A DNA stretch of 50,846 nucleotides, from the NCBI RefSeq assembly GCF_006539825.1, contig NZ_BJNT01000002.1:1-50846 (forward strand), read 5' to 3'. A program made the position numbers and the translations under genes. The notes below the pieces were generated by a model. It worked only from the letters and a program-made list of their open reading frames with translations. It was not told the DNA's origin and did not search any database. This document shows positions 27,935-36,085 of the stretch, one piece after another; the stretch's first letter is position 1; each line of letters opens with the position of its first letter. The stretch is from Corynebacterium variabile (GTDB lineage: Bacteria; Actinomycetota; Actinomycetes; Mycobacteriales; Mycobacteriaceae).

Positions 27935-28021
27935 AAGGGGATCCTGCAACGGGGTCAGCGGCGACAGGTAACCTACTGTGAAGTAGATCCCGACCGCCCG
28001 ACTGCGCAAGAAAGACCTGAC

Positions 28022-29074
28022 TTGAACCGACCAGAGCCGACGACGACCGCCATCCCCACCCAGTGGGTGGGGCCGCTGCGTATCAGTGGAAACGCTTTCA
28101 CCAGCGGGGACGCCTACGAGGAGGTCGAGGTCCCGCTGGCGACCTTCGAGACCCCGTTGTGGCCCTCGGTCGGCCGGGGCGCGAGCATCTCCCGGGAAAT
28201 TTCCACGGGGATCACGACCACCGTCGTGAGCGAATGCATGACCCGCTCGGTCCTCTTCGTCGCCGACAACGGTGCCGTCGCCTTCGCCGCGTCGCGTGTC
28301 ATCGTCGACCGCATCGACGATCTGCGGGACGCCGTCGCATCCACCACCAGCCACGGCCGTCTGGTGGACCTGCACACCGAGATCGTCGGCAACCTGCTCT
28401 ACGTACGTTTCGAGCTCAACCCGGGCGACGCCTCAGGCCACAACATGGTCACCAAGGCCGCGGATGCCCTGATGGAGCGCATCCTGTCCTGGAACCTCGG
28501 CCTCGACTACGGCTCGGTCTCCGGCAACTTCTGCAGCGACAAGAAGGCCACCGCCGTCAACGGCATCCTCGGTCGCGGCAAGAACGTCATCGCCGAGATC
28601 TTCCTCCCCCACGAGGTCGTCGAGCGCCGCCTGCGCACCACGGCGTCCGCACTGGAGGACCTGGTCGTCCGCAAGAACCTCGTCGGGTCCACCATCGCCG
28701 GCGCGCTGCGCTCCTCCAACGCCCACTACGCGAATATGCTGCTGGGCTTCTTCCTGGCGACCGGGCAGGACGCCGCGAACATCGTCGAAGGTTCCCAGGG
28801 CATCACCTACGCCGAGGCACGCGAGGACGGACTCTACTTCTCCTGTACCCTCCCCAACATCATCGTCGGTACCGTCGGCAGCGGTAAGCATCTGCCCGAT
28901 GTCACCGCCGCTCTTGAGCGCGTCGGCTGCCGCGAGGACCGCGAGATCGGGGCCAATTCACGACGTCTGGCGTCCCTCATCGCCGCTGCCGTACTCTGCG
29001 GTGAACTGTCCCTGCTCGCCGCACAGACCAACCCCGGCGAACTGATGTCCACCCACCTCTCCATGGAACGTTAG
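28022..29074 (+). CDS. Hydroxymethylglutaryl-CoA reductase
   Basis: A 350-residue HMG-CoA reductase, which makes mevalonate from HMG-CoA with two NAD(P)H. The catalytic residues are all found: E43 (TFETPLWPS), K174 (CSDKKA), D250 (ATGQDAANIVEGSQ) and H345 in the C-terminal STHLSMER. The GRGKNVIAEIFL block is also present. It resembles the class I (eukaryotic/archaeal) type rather than the degradative class II. The start is probably TTG 28022, preceded by an AAGAAAG site. HMG-CoA synthase follows after 13 bp, so both steps from acetoacetyl-CoA to mevalonate are encoded together. Confidence 0.92.
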   Translation: MNRPEPTTTAIPTQWVGPLRISGNAFTSGDAYEEVEVPLATFETPLWPSVGRGASISREISTGITTTVVSECMTRSVLFVADNGAVAFAASRVIVDRIDDLRDAVASTTSHGRLVDLHTEIVGNLLYVRFELNPGDASGHNMVTKAADALMERILSWNLGLDYGSVSGNFCSDKKATAVNGILGRGKNVIAEIFLPHEVVERRLRTTASALEDLVVRKNLVGSTIAGALRSSNAHYANMLLGFFLATGQDAANIVEGSQGITYAEAREDGLYFSCTLPNIIVGTVGSGKHLPDVTAALERVGCREDREIGANSRRLASLIAAAVLCGELSLLAAQTNPGELMSTHLSMER

Positions 29075-29087
29075 AAAGGCGAGAACC

Positions 29088-30275
29088 ATGACCTCAATCG
29101 GTATCCACGACCTGGAGATGGCCACGGGCCATCATGTCGTCGAACTCGCTGACCTCGCCGAATTCTCCGGCGTCGCCCCCGGCAAGTACATTCTGGGCCT
29201 CGGCCAGTCCCAGATGAGCGTCCTCTCCGAGGACGAGGACATCGTCACCATGGGTGCGGCCGCCGCCCTCCCCCTGCTGGAGCGCAACGGTACCGAGGGC
29301 ATCCGCACCCTGCTGTTCGCCACCGAGAGCGGTGTGGACCAGTCGAAGGCCGCCGGCGTCGCCGCGCTGCGCCTGCTGGGCCTGCCGAGCAACGTCCGCG
29401 TCGTCGAGATGAAGCAGGCCTGCTACGGCGGAACCGCCGCGCTGCAGGCCGCCGTGGGCATCGTCGCCCGCAGCCCCGAGGAGCGCGTCCTCGTCATCAC
29501 CAGCGACAACGCCCGCTACGAGCTGGACTCCCCCGGTGAGCCGACGCAGGGTGCCGGCGCGGTCGCCATGCTGATCTCCGCCGATCCGGATGTACTCGAG
29601 ATCGAGCAGGCCAACGGTATCTCCACCATCGATGTCGACGACTTCTGGCGTCCGAACGACTCGACCACCGCCGTGGTCGACGGCCACCTCTCGGTCGGCG
29701 CCTACCTCGACGCCCTCACCGGTGCGTGGAAGGACCTGGAGGCCAACGGCGGTCCCGCCATCGCCGACATCGACCGGATCCTGTACCACCAGCCGTACAC
29801 GAAGATGGCGAAGAAGGCGCAGCAGCGGCTGCGCGAGGTCACCGGGGAGGAGATCAGCACGGCGCTGAACCCGGGTGACGAGCCCGACGGCCGCGACACC
29901 GGCCTGACCACCGGCTCCATCTACAACCGTCGCCTCGGCAACAGCTACACCGCCTCGATCTACTCGGGTCTGACCTCGCTGCTCGACCACGACGATTCCC
30001 TCGAAGGACGCCGCATCGGACTGTTCAGCTACGGTTCCGGCTGTGTGTCCGAGTTCTTCACCGGTGTGGTGCAGCCGGGCTACCTCGCCCGCCGCAACCC
30101 GGCCCGGGCGGAGAAGCTGCTGGACCAGCGTGTGCCGGTGAGCATCGCCGAGTACCGCGCCCTGCACACCGCCCCGCACGGCACCAGTGACGACCAGGTC
30201 ACCCCGAAGGTCACCGCCGGTCCGTTCCGCTTCGCCGGCGTGACCGACCAGGCCCGCCAGTACGAGGTGCGGTAG
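29088..30275 (+). CDS. Hydroxymethylglutaryl-CoA synthase
   Basis: A 395-residue thiolase-fold enzyme condensing acetyl-CoA and acetoacetyl-CoA to HMG-CoA. The catalytic triad shows as E80 (FATESGVDQSKA), C112 (MKQACYGGTAAL) and H234 (ILYHQPYTKM). The C-terminal GSYTASIYSGL-like block reads NSYTASIYSGLTSLLDHD, and FSYGSGCVSEFF is also typical. A GAAAGG ribosome site precedes the ATG. It is the last gene of the two-gene unit and is followed by a strong terminator. No mevalonate kinase, phosphomevalonate kinase or decarboxylase gene is in the window. Confidence 0.93.
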   Translation: MTSIGIHDLEMATGHHVVELADLAEFSGVAPGKYILGLGQSQMSVLSEDEDIVTMGAAAALPLLERNGTEGIRTLLFATESGVDQSKAAGVAALRLLGLPSNVRVVEMKQACYGGTAALQAAVGIVARSPEERVLVITSDNARYELDSPGEPTQGAGAVAMLISADPDVLEIEQANGISTIDVDDFWRPNDSTTAVVDGHLSVGAYLDALTGAWKDLEANGGPAIADIDRILYHQPYTKMAKKAQQRLREVTGEEISTALNPGDEPDGRDTGLTTGSIYNRRLGNSYTASIYSGLTSLLDHDDSLEGRRIGLFSYGSGCVSEFFTGVVQPGYLARRNPARAEKLLDQRVPVSIAEYRALHTAPHGTSDDQVTPKVTAGPFRFAGVTDQARQYEVR

Positions 30276-30287
30276 CCCCGTCACTTC

Positions 30288-30346
30288 CCTTCAGTAGGCA
30301 ACTCCCCAGGTTGGTTCGACCGACCTGGGGAGTTACTTACTGAAGG
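30288..30346 (+). terminator. Strong composite hairpin terminator after HMG-CoA synthase
   Basis: The inner stem pairs 30300-30311 with 30323-30334 (12 bp, GC-rich); an outer 9-bp stem pairs 30288-30296 with 30338-30346. It lies 13 nt after the HMG-CoA synthase stop and 33 nt before the convergent DUF4442 stop, so it may serve both. Confidence 0.85.
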
Positions 30347-30378
30347 ACAGTGGGAGCTGGGCGACAGCTCCAAGCCAC

Positions 30379-30852
30379 TCACACCAGCTGCGGACGCGCC
30401 CGCTCCTTGAGCCGGAAGTACACTCGACTGCGCACGGTGGCCACCACATCGCCCGCCCCGTCGGTGATGTCCGTGGTGAACCAGTGCAGGTGCTTCTCCC
30501 CGTCCGCGGTCTTCTGACGGATGAGGTCGAAGGTGGCGTCATCGGTGCGCATGTCCGCGGTGATCTTCCCGCGGCCGGGCTTGAGGTAGGTGACGTGGGA
30601 CTCCGCGTCCCACACGTTGTAGTCCCCGCCGAGACGCGTTAGCCCCATGAACAGGTAGAACCCGTCGGTCATGGTCTGGATCGTGCCACCGAAGGCGGAG
30701 CCGACGAGGTTCGCGTTGACCCGGCGCGGCCGGTGGGTGGTGACGACCCGCGAACCGTCCGTCGCGATGTACTTCATGCGGATGCCGGAGCCGACGTAGG
30801 GCGGGAAGAAGTTGAGGACGAACTTCAGCTGGCGGGGGGATGGTTTCAGCAC
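30379..30852 (-). CDS. DUF4442 family hot-dog-fold protein, possible thioesterase
   Basis: A 157-residue protein with the DUF4442 pattern: a helix-turn start (LKFVLNFFPPYVGSGIRMKYI), then RVNANLVGSAFGGTIQTMTDGFYLFMG as the hot-dog central helix, and VTYLKPGRGKITADM. Relatives are related to PaaI-type thioesterases, but enzyme activity has not been generally shown. The start is GTG 30852, with TACCAT 7 nt upstream on the minus strand. Confidence 0.82.
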   Translation of the reverse strand: MLKPSPRQLKFVLNFFPPYVGSGIRMKYIATDGSRVVTTHRPRRVNANLVGSAFGGTIQTMTDGFYLFMGLTRLGGDYNVWDAESHVTYLKPGRGKITADMRTDDATFDLIRQKTADGEKHLHWFTTDITDGAGDVVATVRSRVYFRLKERARPQLV

Positions 30853-30859
30853 AGAGATA

Positions 30860-30865
30860 ATGGTA
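30860..30865 (-). promoter_or_regulatory. -10 box of the DUF4442 gene
   Basis: TACCAT on the minus strand ends 7 nt before GTG 30852, no ribosome site. Confidence 0.45.
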
Positions 30866-30919
30866 TGCCGACCGAGGACGCCCCGTGGATGGTTTCCTCA
30901 CTTCCGCGGAAAAGTCCTT

Positions 30920-31546
30920 TCAGCCACGCCCAGCCTCCGCCAGCTGCGCCTCCAGCTCCGCGATCCGGGCGTCCCGCTCGGCGATGTCCTTCCGGTACAG
31001 GTCGATGCGCTCCTCGACCTCCTCCCGCGTCCACCGTGGGGTGATCTGTTTCGAGCAGTTCGCGTCGGACGCCACGACGTCGACCACCACCGCACGCTCG
31101 ATCACCGAGGTGATCCGCGCGTCCTTAAGATCCCGGAGCTGCTCGATGATCTCCGGATCCTCGGTGGTGTGCGCATGCCCGAAGACCTTCACCCGGGACC
31201 GCGTCGTGAAGTCCACGAAGAACAGGCACACCCGGTCGTCCCGGTCGAGGTTCCCGGCGGTGACGAACTGCCGGTTGCCCGCGAAGTCCGGGAACATCAG
31301 CTGCGACCGCCCACCGACCGTCCGCACCTTCACGAACCCCGCCGGGCCACCCTTGTGCTGCACGTACGGCCAGCCGGTGCCGGTGACGGTGGACATCATG
31401 AACATCCGCGCCTGACGGATCAGCTTCGTGTCCCTCGGGTCGAGCTCACTGCCGGACGCCCCGGAGGTGTCCACCCGGTTGCCGACACCCCGGGCCTCCT
31501 GCCTGGCCTTGACGAACCCGTCGAAGGCGATCTCCGCGTAACTCAG
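30920..31546 (-). CDS. Pyridoxamine 5'-phosphate oxidase-family protein with C-terminal coiled coil
   Basis: About 208 residues. The split-barrel flavin-binding fold is seen in TKLIRQARMFMMSTVTGTGWPYVQHKGGPAGFV and NRQFVTAGNL with DDRVCLFFVDF. The last ~35 residues form an acidic/basic heptad coiled coil (VEERIDLYRKDIAERDARIAELEAQLAEAG). The best-supported start is CTG 31546, which sits right after the TetR stop and 7 nt from an AAGGA ribosome site; no ATG or GTG is present near it. It is co-transcribed with the TetR gene. Likely flavin- or F420-dependent redox role, substrate unknown. Confidence 0.75.
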   Translation of the reverse strand: MSYAEIAFDGFVKARQEARGVGNRVDTSGASGSELDPRDTKLIRQARMFMMSTVTGTGWPYVQHKGGPAGFVKVRTVGGRSQLMFPDFAGNRQFVTAGNLDRDDRVCLFFVDFTTRSRVKVFGHAHTTEDPEIIEQLRDLKDARITSVIERAVVVDVVASDANCSKQITPRWTREEVEERIDLYRKDIAERDARIAELEAQLAEAGRG

Positions 31547-31547
31547 C

Positions 31548-32153
31548 TCAGTTCCTTCCCGTCGGCAGCACCATACGCCGCACCGCCTCAACCACGGACG
31601 TCCGCCGCCGGGCATCCTCGTCGGCGTCACTCTCATCCGCACCGGTCATCATCCGCGCCACCTGCGGCACCGTCGCCCACCAGCCTGCCAGGGACAGCAC
31701 CAGGAACATGAGGTGGTCGGCGTCCATGTCGTCGGTGACCTTCCCGGCGCGCTGACCGGCGGCGAGGGCTTCCACCTTCGCCCGGTAGTGGGCGGTGCGT
31801 CCTTCCTCGTCGGGGACGCCGTCAGCGAAGAGCGTGTCCACAGCCAGCCCCTCCCACCGCAGCAGCCGGCTCAACTGCGGATGGTTCCGGTGGTAGTCGT
31901 AGGTGCGTCCGGCGAACTCCCCCAGGTCATCGACGTCGACGGGAAGGTCCGCGGCGACACGCTCCAGCTCGACCCACAGCACACGGGCGAAGAGCTTCTG
32001 CTTGCCGCCGTAGTAGTTGTAGATCCGCTCCTTGTTCACGCCGGCACGTCGCGAGATCCGGTCGACGGTGGTCCCGTCGGGTCCGTGTGCAGCGAACTCC
32101 GTGACTGCGGCGTCCAGGATCTTCGCCTTCGTCGCCTCAGTGTCCCACGCCAT
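31548..32153 (-). CDS. TetR-family transcriptional regulator
   Basis: A 201-residue regulator from ATG 32153 (MAWDTEATKAKILDAA). ATG 32165 and TTG 32171 are alternatives. The N-terminal HTH is GTTVDRISRRAGVNKERIYNYYGGKQKLFARVL; the rest is a helical ligand domain of the C-terminal TetR type. It is divergent from an MFS transporter and overlaps the PPOX gene start region, so it probably represses the transporter and its own operon. A palindrome in the divergent gap at 32214-32231 is a candidate operator. Confidence 0.88.
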   Translation of the reverse strand: MAWDTEATKAKILDAAVTEFAAHGPDGTTVDRISRRAGVNKERIYNYYGGKQKLFARVLWVELERVAADLPVDVDDLGEFAGRTYDYHRNHPQLSRLLRWEGLAVDTLFADGVPDEEGRTAHYRAKVEALAAGQRAGKVTDDMDADHLMFLVLSLAGWWATVPQVARMMTGADESDADEDARRRTSVVEAVRRMVLPTGRN

Positions 32154-32213
32154 CGCTTCTCCCATCCCCAACTGATCCGTTGGACTCTCACCGGCAACCC
32201 TACTACGTTCAAC

Positions 32214-32231
32214 TCCAACCGTTACGTTGGA
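32214..32231. promoter_or_regulatory. Candidate operator of the TetR regulator
   Basis: TCCAAC and GTTGGA arms flank six bases, giving an 18-bp site. It lies 12-29 nt before the MFS start codon in the divergent gap, where TetR binding would block the transporter promoter. Confidence 0.5.
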
Positions 32232-32242
32232 AATGAGAACGC

Positions 32243-33415
32243 ATGCCCCAGAAGACGCAGTTCCCGGCCACCCCGGGCATCATCGCGCTACTCGTCGCCA
32301 CCGGACTCTGCGTCCTCATGCAGCTCTACGCCACGATCCCGCTGGTCGACCCGGTCGTCGCCGACCTGGAAACCTCCTCGGGCACCGCCACCCTGGTCCT
32401 CTCCACCTGCTTCAGCCTCAGCTACGCCGCCGCCTTCCTCGTCTGGGGCTCGGTCGCTGACCACGTCGGACGCCGCCCCGTGATCCTCACCGGCCTGGCC
32501 CTGCTCGTGGTCACCTCGGTCGGCTGCGCTCTCGCTCCGAATGTGATCCTCCCCGGTGTCTTCCGCACCCTCCAGGGCATCGGTGCCGCCAGCTACGCCC
32601 CCATCGCCCTGGCCTACCTCACCGAGGCCACCGCGCCGAAGCACCGGGCCACCTCCGTCGGCGCCATGGCCACCTCCTTCCTCGTCGCCGGGATCACCGG
32701 CCAGGTCGCCGCCTCCGCACTGGCCCATGAGGGCACCTGGCGCTGGCTCTTCGCCGGCAGCGGCATCGTCTTCCTCGCCTTCGGCCTGGCGGTCCTCGTC
32801 CTGCTCACCGAACCGGCACGCACCCGCGAGACCACCCTGGCAGGCCAGTTCCGCAACCTCGGCCAGCTGCTGACCCAACCGAGGATCCTGCTGCTTGCCG
32901 GTGCGCTGACCACTCTGCTGCTCTCCTTCGTCACCATGTACTACGCGCTCGGACCCCACCTGGAGGCCGCGGGCCTGAGCTCCGGCGCCGTCCTCATGTT
33001 CCGTCTCGTCGGTCTGCCGGGAATGTTCGTCGCCCTGCTCGCCGGTCCCCTGGCCACCCGGATCGGTGTCGCCGCGACCGCCCGCGTCGGTTTCCTGCTC
33101 GCTGCCGTGGGCCTCGTCGGGGAGGCCGCCCTGTCCGCGACTGTCGTCGGCACTGCGATGGCCAGCCTGGTCTTCGTCACCGGCGTGGCCCTGGCGGTGC
33201 CGTCCATGATCACCCTGTTGGGCATGAGCTCGGCACCCCACCGCGGGGCCGGCATGGCCCTCAACGGTTTCTTCCTCTTCCTCGGTGCCAGTCTGGGTCC
33301 GCTGACCACCCAGCTGAACCTGGGGTTCGCGTCCCTCCTGCTCTGCCTCGCCGCGCTGCTCCGCCTGGCCGCGGTACTCGTCACCGGATTCCTGCGAATG
33401 GACGGCACTCACTGA
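32243..33415 (+). CDS. MFS transporter
   Basis: A 390-residue major facilitator with 12 predicted membrane segments. The motif A loop between TM2 and TM3 is WGSVADHVGRRPVIL, and the motif in TM4-TM5 (RTLQGIGAASYAPIALAYL) resembles the Bcr/CflA and YnfM-type drug or arabinose exporters. It is divergent from the TetR gene with a palindrome in between, which points to inducible efflux. The substrate is unknown. Confidence 0.88.
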   Translation: MPQKTQFPATPGIIALLVATGLCVLMQLYATIPLVDPVVADLETSSGTATLVLSTCFSLSYAAAFLVWGSVADHVGRRPVILTGLALLVVTSVGCALAPNVILPGVFRTLQGIGAASYAPIALAYLTEATAPKHRATSVGAMATSFLVAGITGQVAASALAHEGTWRWLFAGSGIVFLAFGLAVLVLLTEPARTRETTLAGQFRNLGQLLTQPRILLLAGALTTLLLSFVTMYYALGPHLEAAGLSSGAVLMFRLVGLPGMFVALLAGPLATRIGVAATARVGFLLAAVGLVGEAALSATVVGTAMASLVFVTGVALAVPSMITLLGMSSAPHRGAGMALNGFFLFLGASLGPLTTQLNLGFASLLLCLAALLRLAAVLVTGFLRMDGTH

Positions 33416-33438
33416 CGTGACTCCGGTGCGCGCCAGGC

Positions 33439-33444
33439 TAACCT
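33439..33444 (+). promoter_or_regulatory. -10 box of the HAD phosphatase gene
   Basis: TAACCT ends 9 nt before ATG 33454. It lies inside a small palindrome CCAGG-CTAA-CCTGG (33433-33446). Confidence 0.45.
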
Positions 33445-33453
33445 GGGCTGATC

Positions 33454-34101
33454 ATGCCCGCACCTGTGATCATCTACGACCTGGACGGTGTCATCACCAC
33501 CCGCGACACCTTCACCGTCTTCACCGCCGGCCAACTCTGCCGCCGGCCGTTGCGCCTGATACCGACGGTGCCCGTCACCGTGCGCAGGTTCTTCAGCCGT
33601 GACGAAGAGTACCGACGCACCTCGGGCCTGTTCATCGCGGGGATCGCCCTGCGCGGCGTCGACGACCGCACCTTCGGGCGACGTGTGACCGATTACGGCC
33701 GACGCGTCGGAGGGAGCCGCGCCTGGATCCGCAGCAGCACCGTCGACAGGATCCGCCGGCAGAAGGAGCAGGGCGCGACCATCGTCATCGCCACCGCGAC
33801 CGAGCGCCGCCTCGCGGCGGCACTGCTGGAGACGGCCGGAGTCCCCTACGACCTGCTCTCCGCCACGGAGTTCACCGAATCACCGACCGGTATGCAGGTC
33901 GCCGACCACCGGCTCGGCGAACGCAAGGCCGAGTCGCTGCGGGAGCTGGGTGTCGATCTCGCCCACGCCGAGTTCGTCACCGACTCCTTCACCGACCTCC
34001 CCACTGCCCGCGAGGCGGGATCTGTGGTCCTCATTGGAGCGTCCGTCGGGACCCGGCGACAGTTCGACAACCGAGGCGTGCGCTACTCCATGGAGCCCTG
34101 A
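33454..34101 (+). CDS. HAD-superfamily phosphatase (subfamily IB-like)
   Basis: A 215-residue protein. Motif I is YDLDGVIT near residue 8 (two Asp at the catalytic positions), motif II ATATERR (Thr/Ser position) near residue 112, and motif III/IV are found as Lys in GERKAESLRELG and VTDSFTDLP. The arrangement resembles HAD-IB phosphoserine phosphatase-like proteins. The substrate is unknown. The histidine phosphatase gene follows after 20 bp with its own -10 box. Confidence 0.82.
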   Translation: MPAPVIIYDLDGVITTRDTFTVFTAGQLCRRPLRLIPTVPVTVRRFFSRDEEYRRTSGLFIAGIALRGVDDRTFGRRVTDYGRRVGGSRAWIRSSTVDRIRRQKEQGATIVIATATERRLAAALLETAGVPYDLLSATEFTESPTGMQVADHRLGERKAESLRELGVDLAHAEFVTDSFTDLPTAREAGSVVLIGASVGTRRQFDNRGVRYSMEP

Positions 34102-34108
34102 TCCCGCC

Positions 34109-34114
34109 TACCCT
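34109..34114 (+). promoter_or_regulatory. -10 box of the histidine phosphatase gene
   Basis: TACCCT ends 7 nt before ATG 34122, no ribosome site. Confidence 0.45.
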
Positions 34115-34121
34115 CGACCCC

Positions 34122-34823
34122 ATGGCCACCGTCATCCTCGTCCGCCACGGACGCAGCACCGCGAACACCGCCGGCGTCCTCGCGGGCCGCACCCCCGGCG
34201 TCCTCCTCGACGACACCGGCCTGGAGCAGGCCCGACGCACCGCCGAACGCCTCGCCGCGATCCCGCTCGCCGCCGTCGTCTCCAGCCCGCTGGAGCGCAC
34301 CCGCCAGACCGCGGACGCCCTCCTCGCCCTGCAGGACGCCACCTCCCCCGCCACCCTCACCGTCGAGGACGACCTCACCGAGTGCGACTACGGCGACTGG
34401 CAGAACGGGAAACTCGCCGACCTCGCCAAGGAACCGCTCTGGACGACAGTCACCGGACAGCCGAGCGCAGCGGTCTTCCCCGGCGGCGAGTCACTGGCCG
34501 CCATGCAGATCCGCGCTGTCGCCGCGGTGAGAAAGCACGACGCACAGATCACCGAGGAACACGGAAAACACGCCGTCTGGGCCGCCGTCAGCCACGGCGA
34601 CATCATCAAGGCGGTCATCGCCGACGCCTACGGCATGCCCTTCGACAATTTCCAGCGGGTCCACGCCGACCCGGCGTCCGTCACCGTCATCAGTTACACA
34701 TCCGCCGGACCCCACGTACTCTGCGTCAACACCACCGCCGGGGACCTCTCCTGGCTCGCGGCAGGGACACAGAAAGACACATCGCAGGACGCCCCGCAGG
34801 TGGGCGGCGGCGCAGGGCATTAG
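34122..34823 (+). CDS. Histidine phosphatase (phosphoglycerate mutase-like, MSMEG_4193 type)
   Basis: A 233-residue member of the histidine phosphatase superfamily. The catalytic RHG is in ILVRHGRSTANT, followed by the second Arg block SSPLERTRQTA, the Glu of LTECDYGDWQNG and the second His in AAVSHGDIIKAV. It is the first gene of a conserved actinobacterial trio with a DUF3090 gene and an SCO1664-family gene. The trio is known for proximity to mshC in several genomes; mshC is not in this window. Confidence 0.9.
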   Translation: MATVILVRHGRSTANTAGVLAGRTPGVLLDDTGLEQARRTAERLAAIPLAAVVSSPLERTRQTADALLALQDATSPATLTVEDDLTECDYGDWQNGKLADLAKEPLWTTVTGQPSAAVFPGGESLAAMQIRAVAAVRKHDAQITEEHGKHAVWAAVSHGDIIKAVIADAYGMPFDNFQRVHADPASVTVISYTSAGPHVLCVNTTAGDLSWLAAGTQKDTSQDAPQVGGGAGH

Positions 34824-34826
34824 GAT
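34821..34826 (+). promoter_or_regulatory. -10 box of the DUF3090 gene
   Basis: TAGGAT ends 6 nt before ATG 34833 and overlaps the TAG stop codon of the preceding gene. Confidence 0.45.
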
Positions 34827-34832
34827 CGGGTC

Positions 34833-35333
34833 ATGTCCACCATCACACACGGATTCGACTGGCCCGACCGTTTCATCGTCGGCACCGTGGGACTGCCCGG
34901 TGACCGGACGTTCTACCTGCAGGCGAAGGACCGCGACCGGATCTTCAGCGTCGCCCTGGAGAAGCAGCAGTCCGCCGCGCTCGCCGACGGGATCGGCGAA
35001 CTGCTGGGCCAGCTGCGTGAGCTCGAGGGCAACCCGGCCAGCGTCCCCGACGAGACCGATGCCCTGCTCGTCGACAATGAGCCGCTGGACCTCCCCCTCG
35101 ATGAAGAGTTCCGCGTCGGCGTCCTCACTCTCGGCTGGGATCCGACGACCACCCAGGTCGTCATCGAGGCCGCACCCGCCCCGGAGGTCGACCCCGAGCA
35201 GCTGGAGGACATCACCTCCATCGAAGACATCGAACCTGAGCAGCTCTTCGTCGTCCGCATCCCCGTCGGTTCCGCCCTGGCTTTCGTCGAACGTACCCGG
35301 GCCGTCGTCGCCGCCGGACGCGGCCAGCAGTGA
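34833..35333 (+). CDS. DUF3090 family protein
   Basis: A 166-residue protein that begins with the typical FDWPDRFIVGTVGLPGDRTFYLQA block. It carries a conserved EKQQSAALADGIGELL helix and an acidic central region (PEVDPEQLEDITSIEDIEPEQ). No catalytic motif is visible; function unknown. Its stop overlaps the start of the SCO1664-family gene, so the two are translationally coupled. Confidence 0.88.
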   Translation: MSTITHGFDWPDRFIVGTVGLPGDRTFYLQAKDRDRIFSVALEKQQSAALADGIGELLGQLRELEGNPASVPDETDALLVDNEPLDLPLDEEFRVGVLTLGWDPTTTQVVIEAAPAPEVDPEQLEDITSIEDIEPEQLFVVRIPVGSALAFVERTRAVVAAGRGQQ

Positions 35334-36079
35334 TGGAACTGGCCGGCCGGATCACCACCGCATCCAACGCGACCTTCCTCGGCCACATCGGCACCGGGGA
35401 TGACACCACCGCCGTGGTCTACAAGCCGGTCCGCGGCGAGAAACCCCTGTGGGACTTCCCCGACCACACCCTCGCCCACCGCGAGGTCGCCGCCTACCTC
35501 GTCTCCGAGGCCACCGGCTGGAACATCGTGCCGACCACCTGGCTCGGTGAGGGGCGGTTCGGCACCGGCATGCTGCAGCTCTGGCAGGACGCCGACCCCG
35601 GCCAGGACCCGGTCGACCTGGTCCCCGCCGGCGAGATCCCGCCCGGTCACCACCACGTCCTCGACGGCTACGACGCCGACGACGTCGCGGTCTCCGTCAT
35701 CCACGAGGACTCCCCCGCACTGCGCCGGATGGCGGTCTTCGATGTGCTGGTCAACAACGCCGACCGCAAGGGTGCCCACATCCTCCCCATGGCCGACGGC
35801 CACCGCTACGGCGTGGACCACGGAGTCACCTTCCACACCGAGCCGCGGCTGCGCACTGTGCTCTGGGGATGGATCGGTCAGCCGCTCACCGGGGAGGAAC
35901 TCACCGGCGTCACCGCGGTCCGGGACGGGCTCGAGGCGGACCTCGGCGAGGCGCTGGCCGAGCACCTCAGTCCCGCCGAACTCCACGCCCTGCGCCGTCG
36001 CTGCGACGACCTGTCGGAGACCGGCGTCTTCCCCGGACCGGCCGGCGACATGCCCGCCGTGCCGTGGCCGGTCTTCTGA
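35333..36079 (+). CDS. SCO1664 family protein (kinase-like fold)
   Basis: A 248-residue protein of a family distantly similar to phosphatidylinositol 3/4-kinase and HipA-like kinases. The N-terminal AVVYKPVRGEKPLWDFPDHTLAHREVAAYLVSEATGW contains the ATP-type Lys and a helical Glu. VFDVLVNNADRKGAHIL and YGVDHGVTFH look like the catalytic and metal-binding loops. Activity is not established. ATG 35333 overlaps the DUF3090 stop codon; GTG 35330 is the alternative. Confidence 0.85.
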   Translation: MELAGRITTASNATFLGHIGTGDDTTAVVYKPVRGEKPLWDFPDHTLAHREVAAYLVSEATGWNIVPTTWLGEGRFGTGMLQLWQDADPGQDPVDLVPAGEIPPGHHHVLDGYDADDVAVSVIHEDSPALRRMAVFDVLVNNADRKGAHILPMADGHRYGVDHGVTFHTEPRLRTVLWGWIGQPLTGEELTGVTAVRDGLEADLGEALAEHLSPAELHALRRRCDDLSETGVFPGPAGDMPAVPWPVF

Positions 36080-36085
36080 ACCGGC

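Noticed and set aside
29094..30284. A minus-strand frame of about 396 codons over HMG-CoA synthase
   Set aside because: Low-complexity antisense shadow; the plus-strand enzyme has a complete catalytic triad.
33433..33446. Small palindrome CCAGG-CTAA-CCTGG before the HAD phosphatase gene as an operator
   Set aside because: Only five-base arms, and it contains the -10 box, so the symmetry could be accidental in GC-rich DNA.
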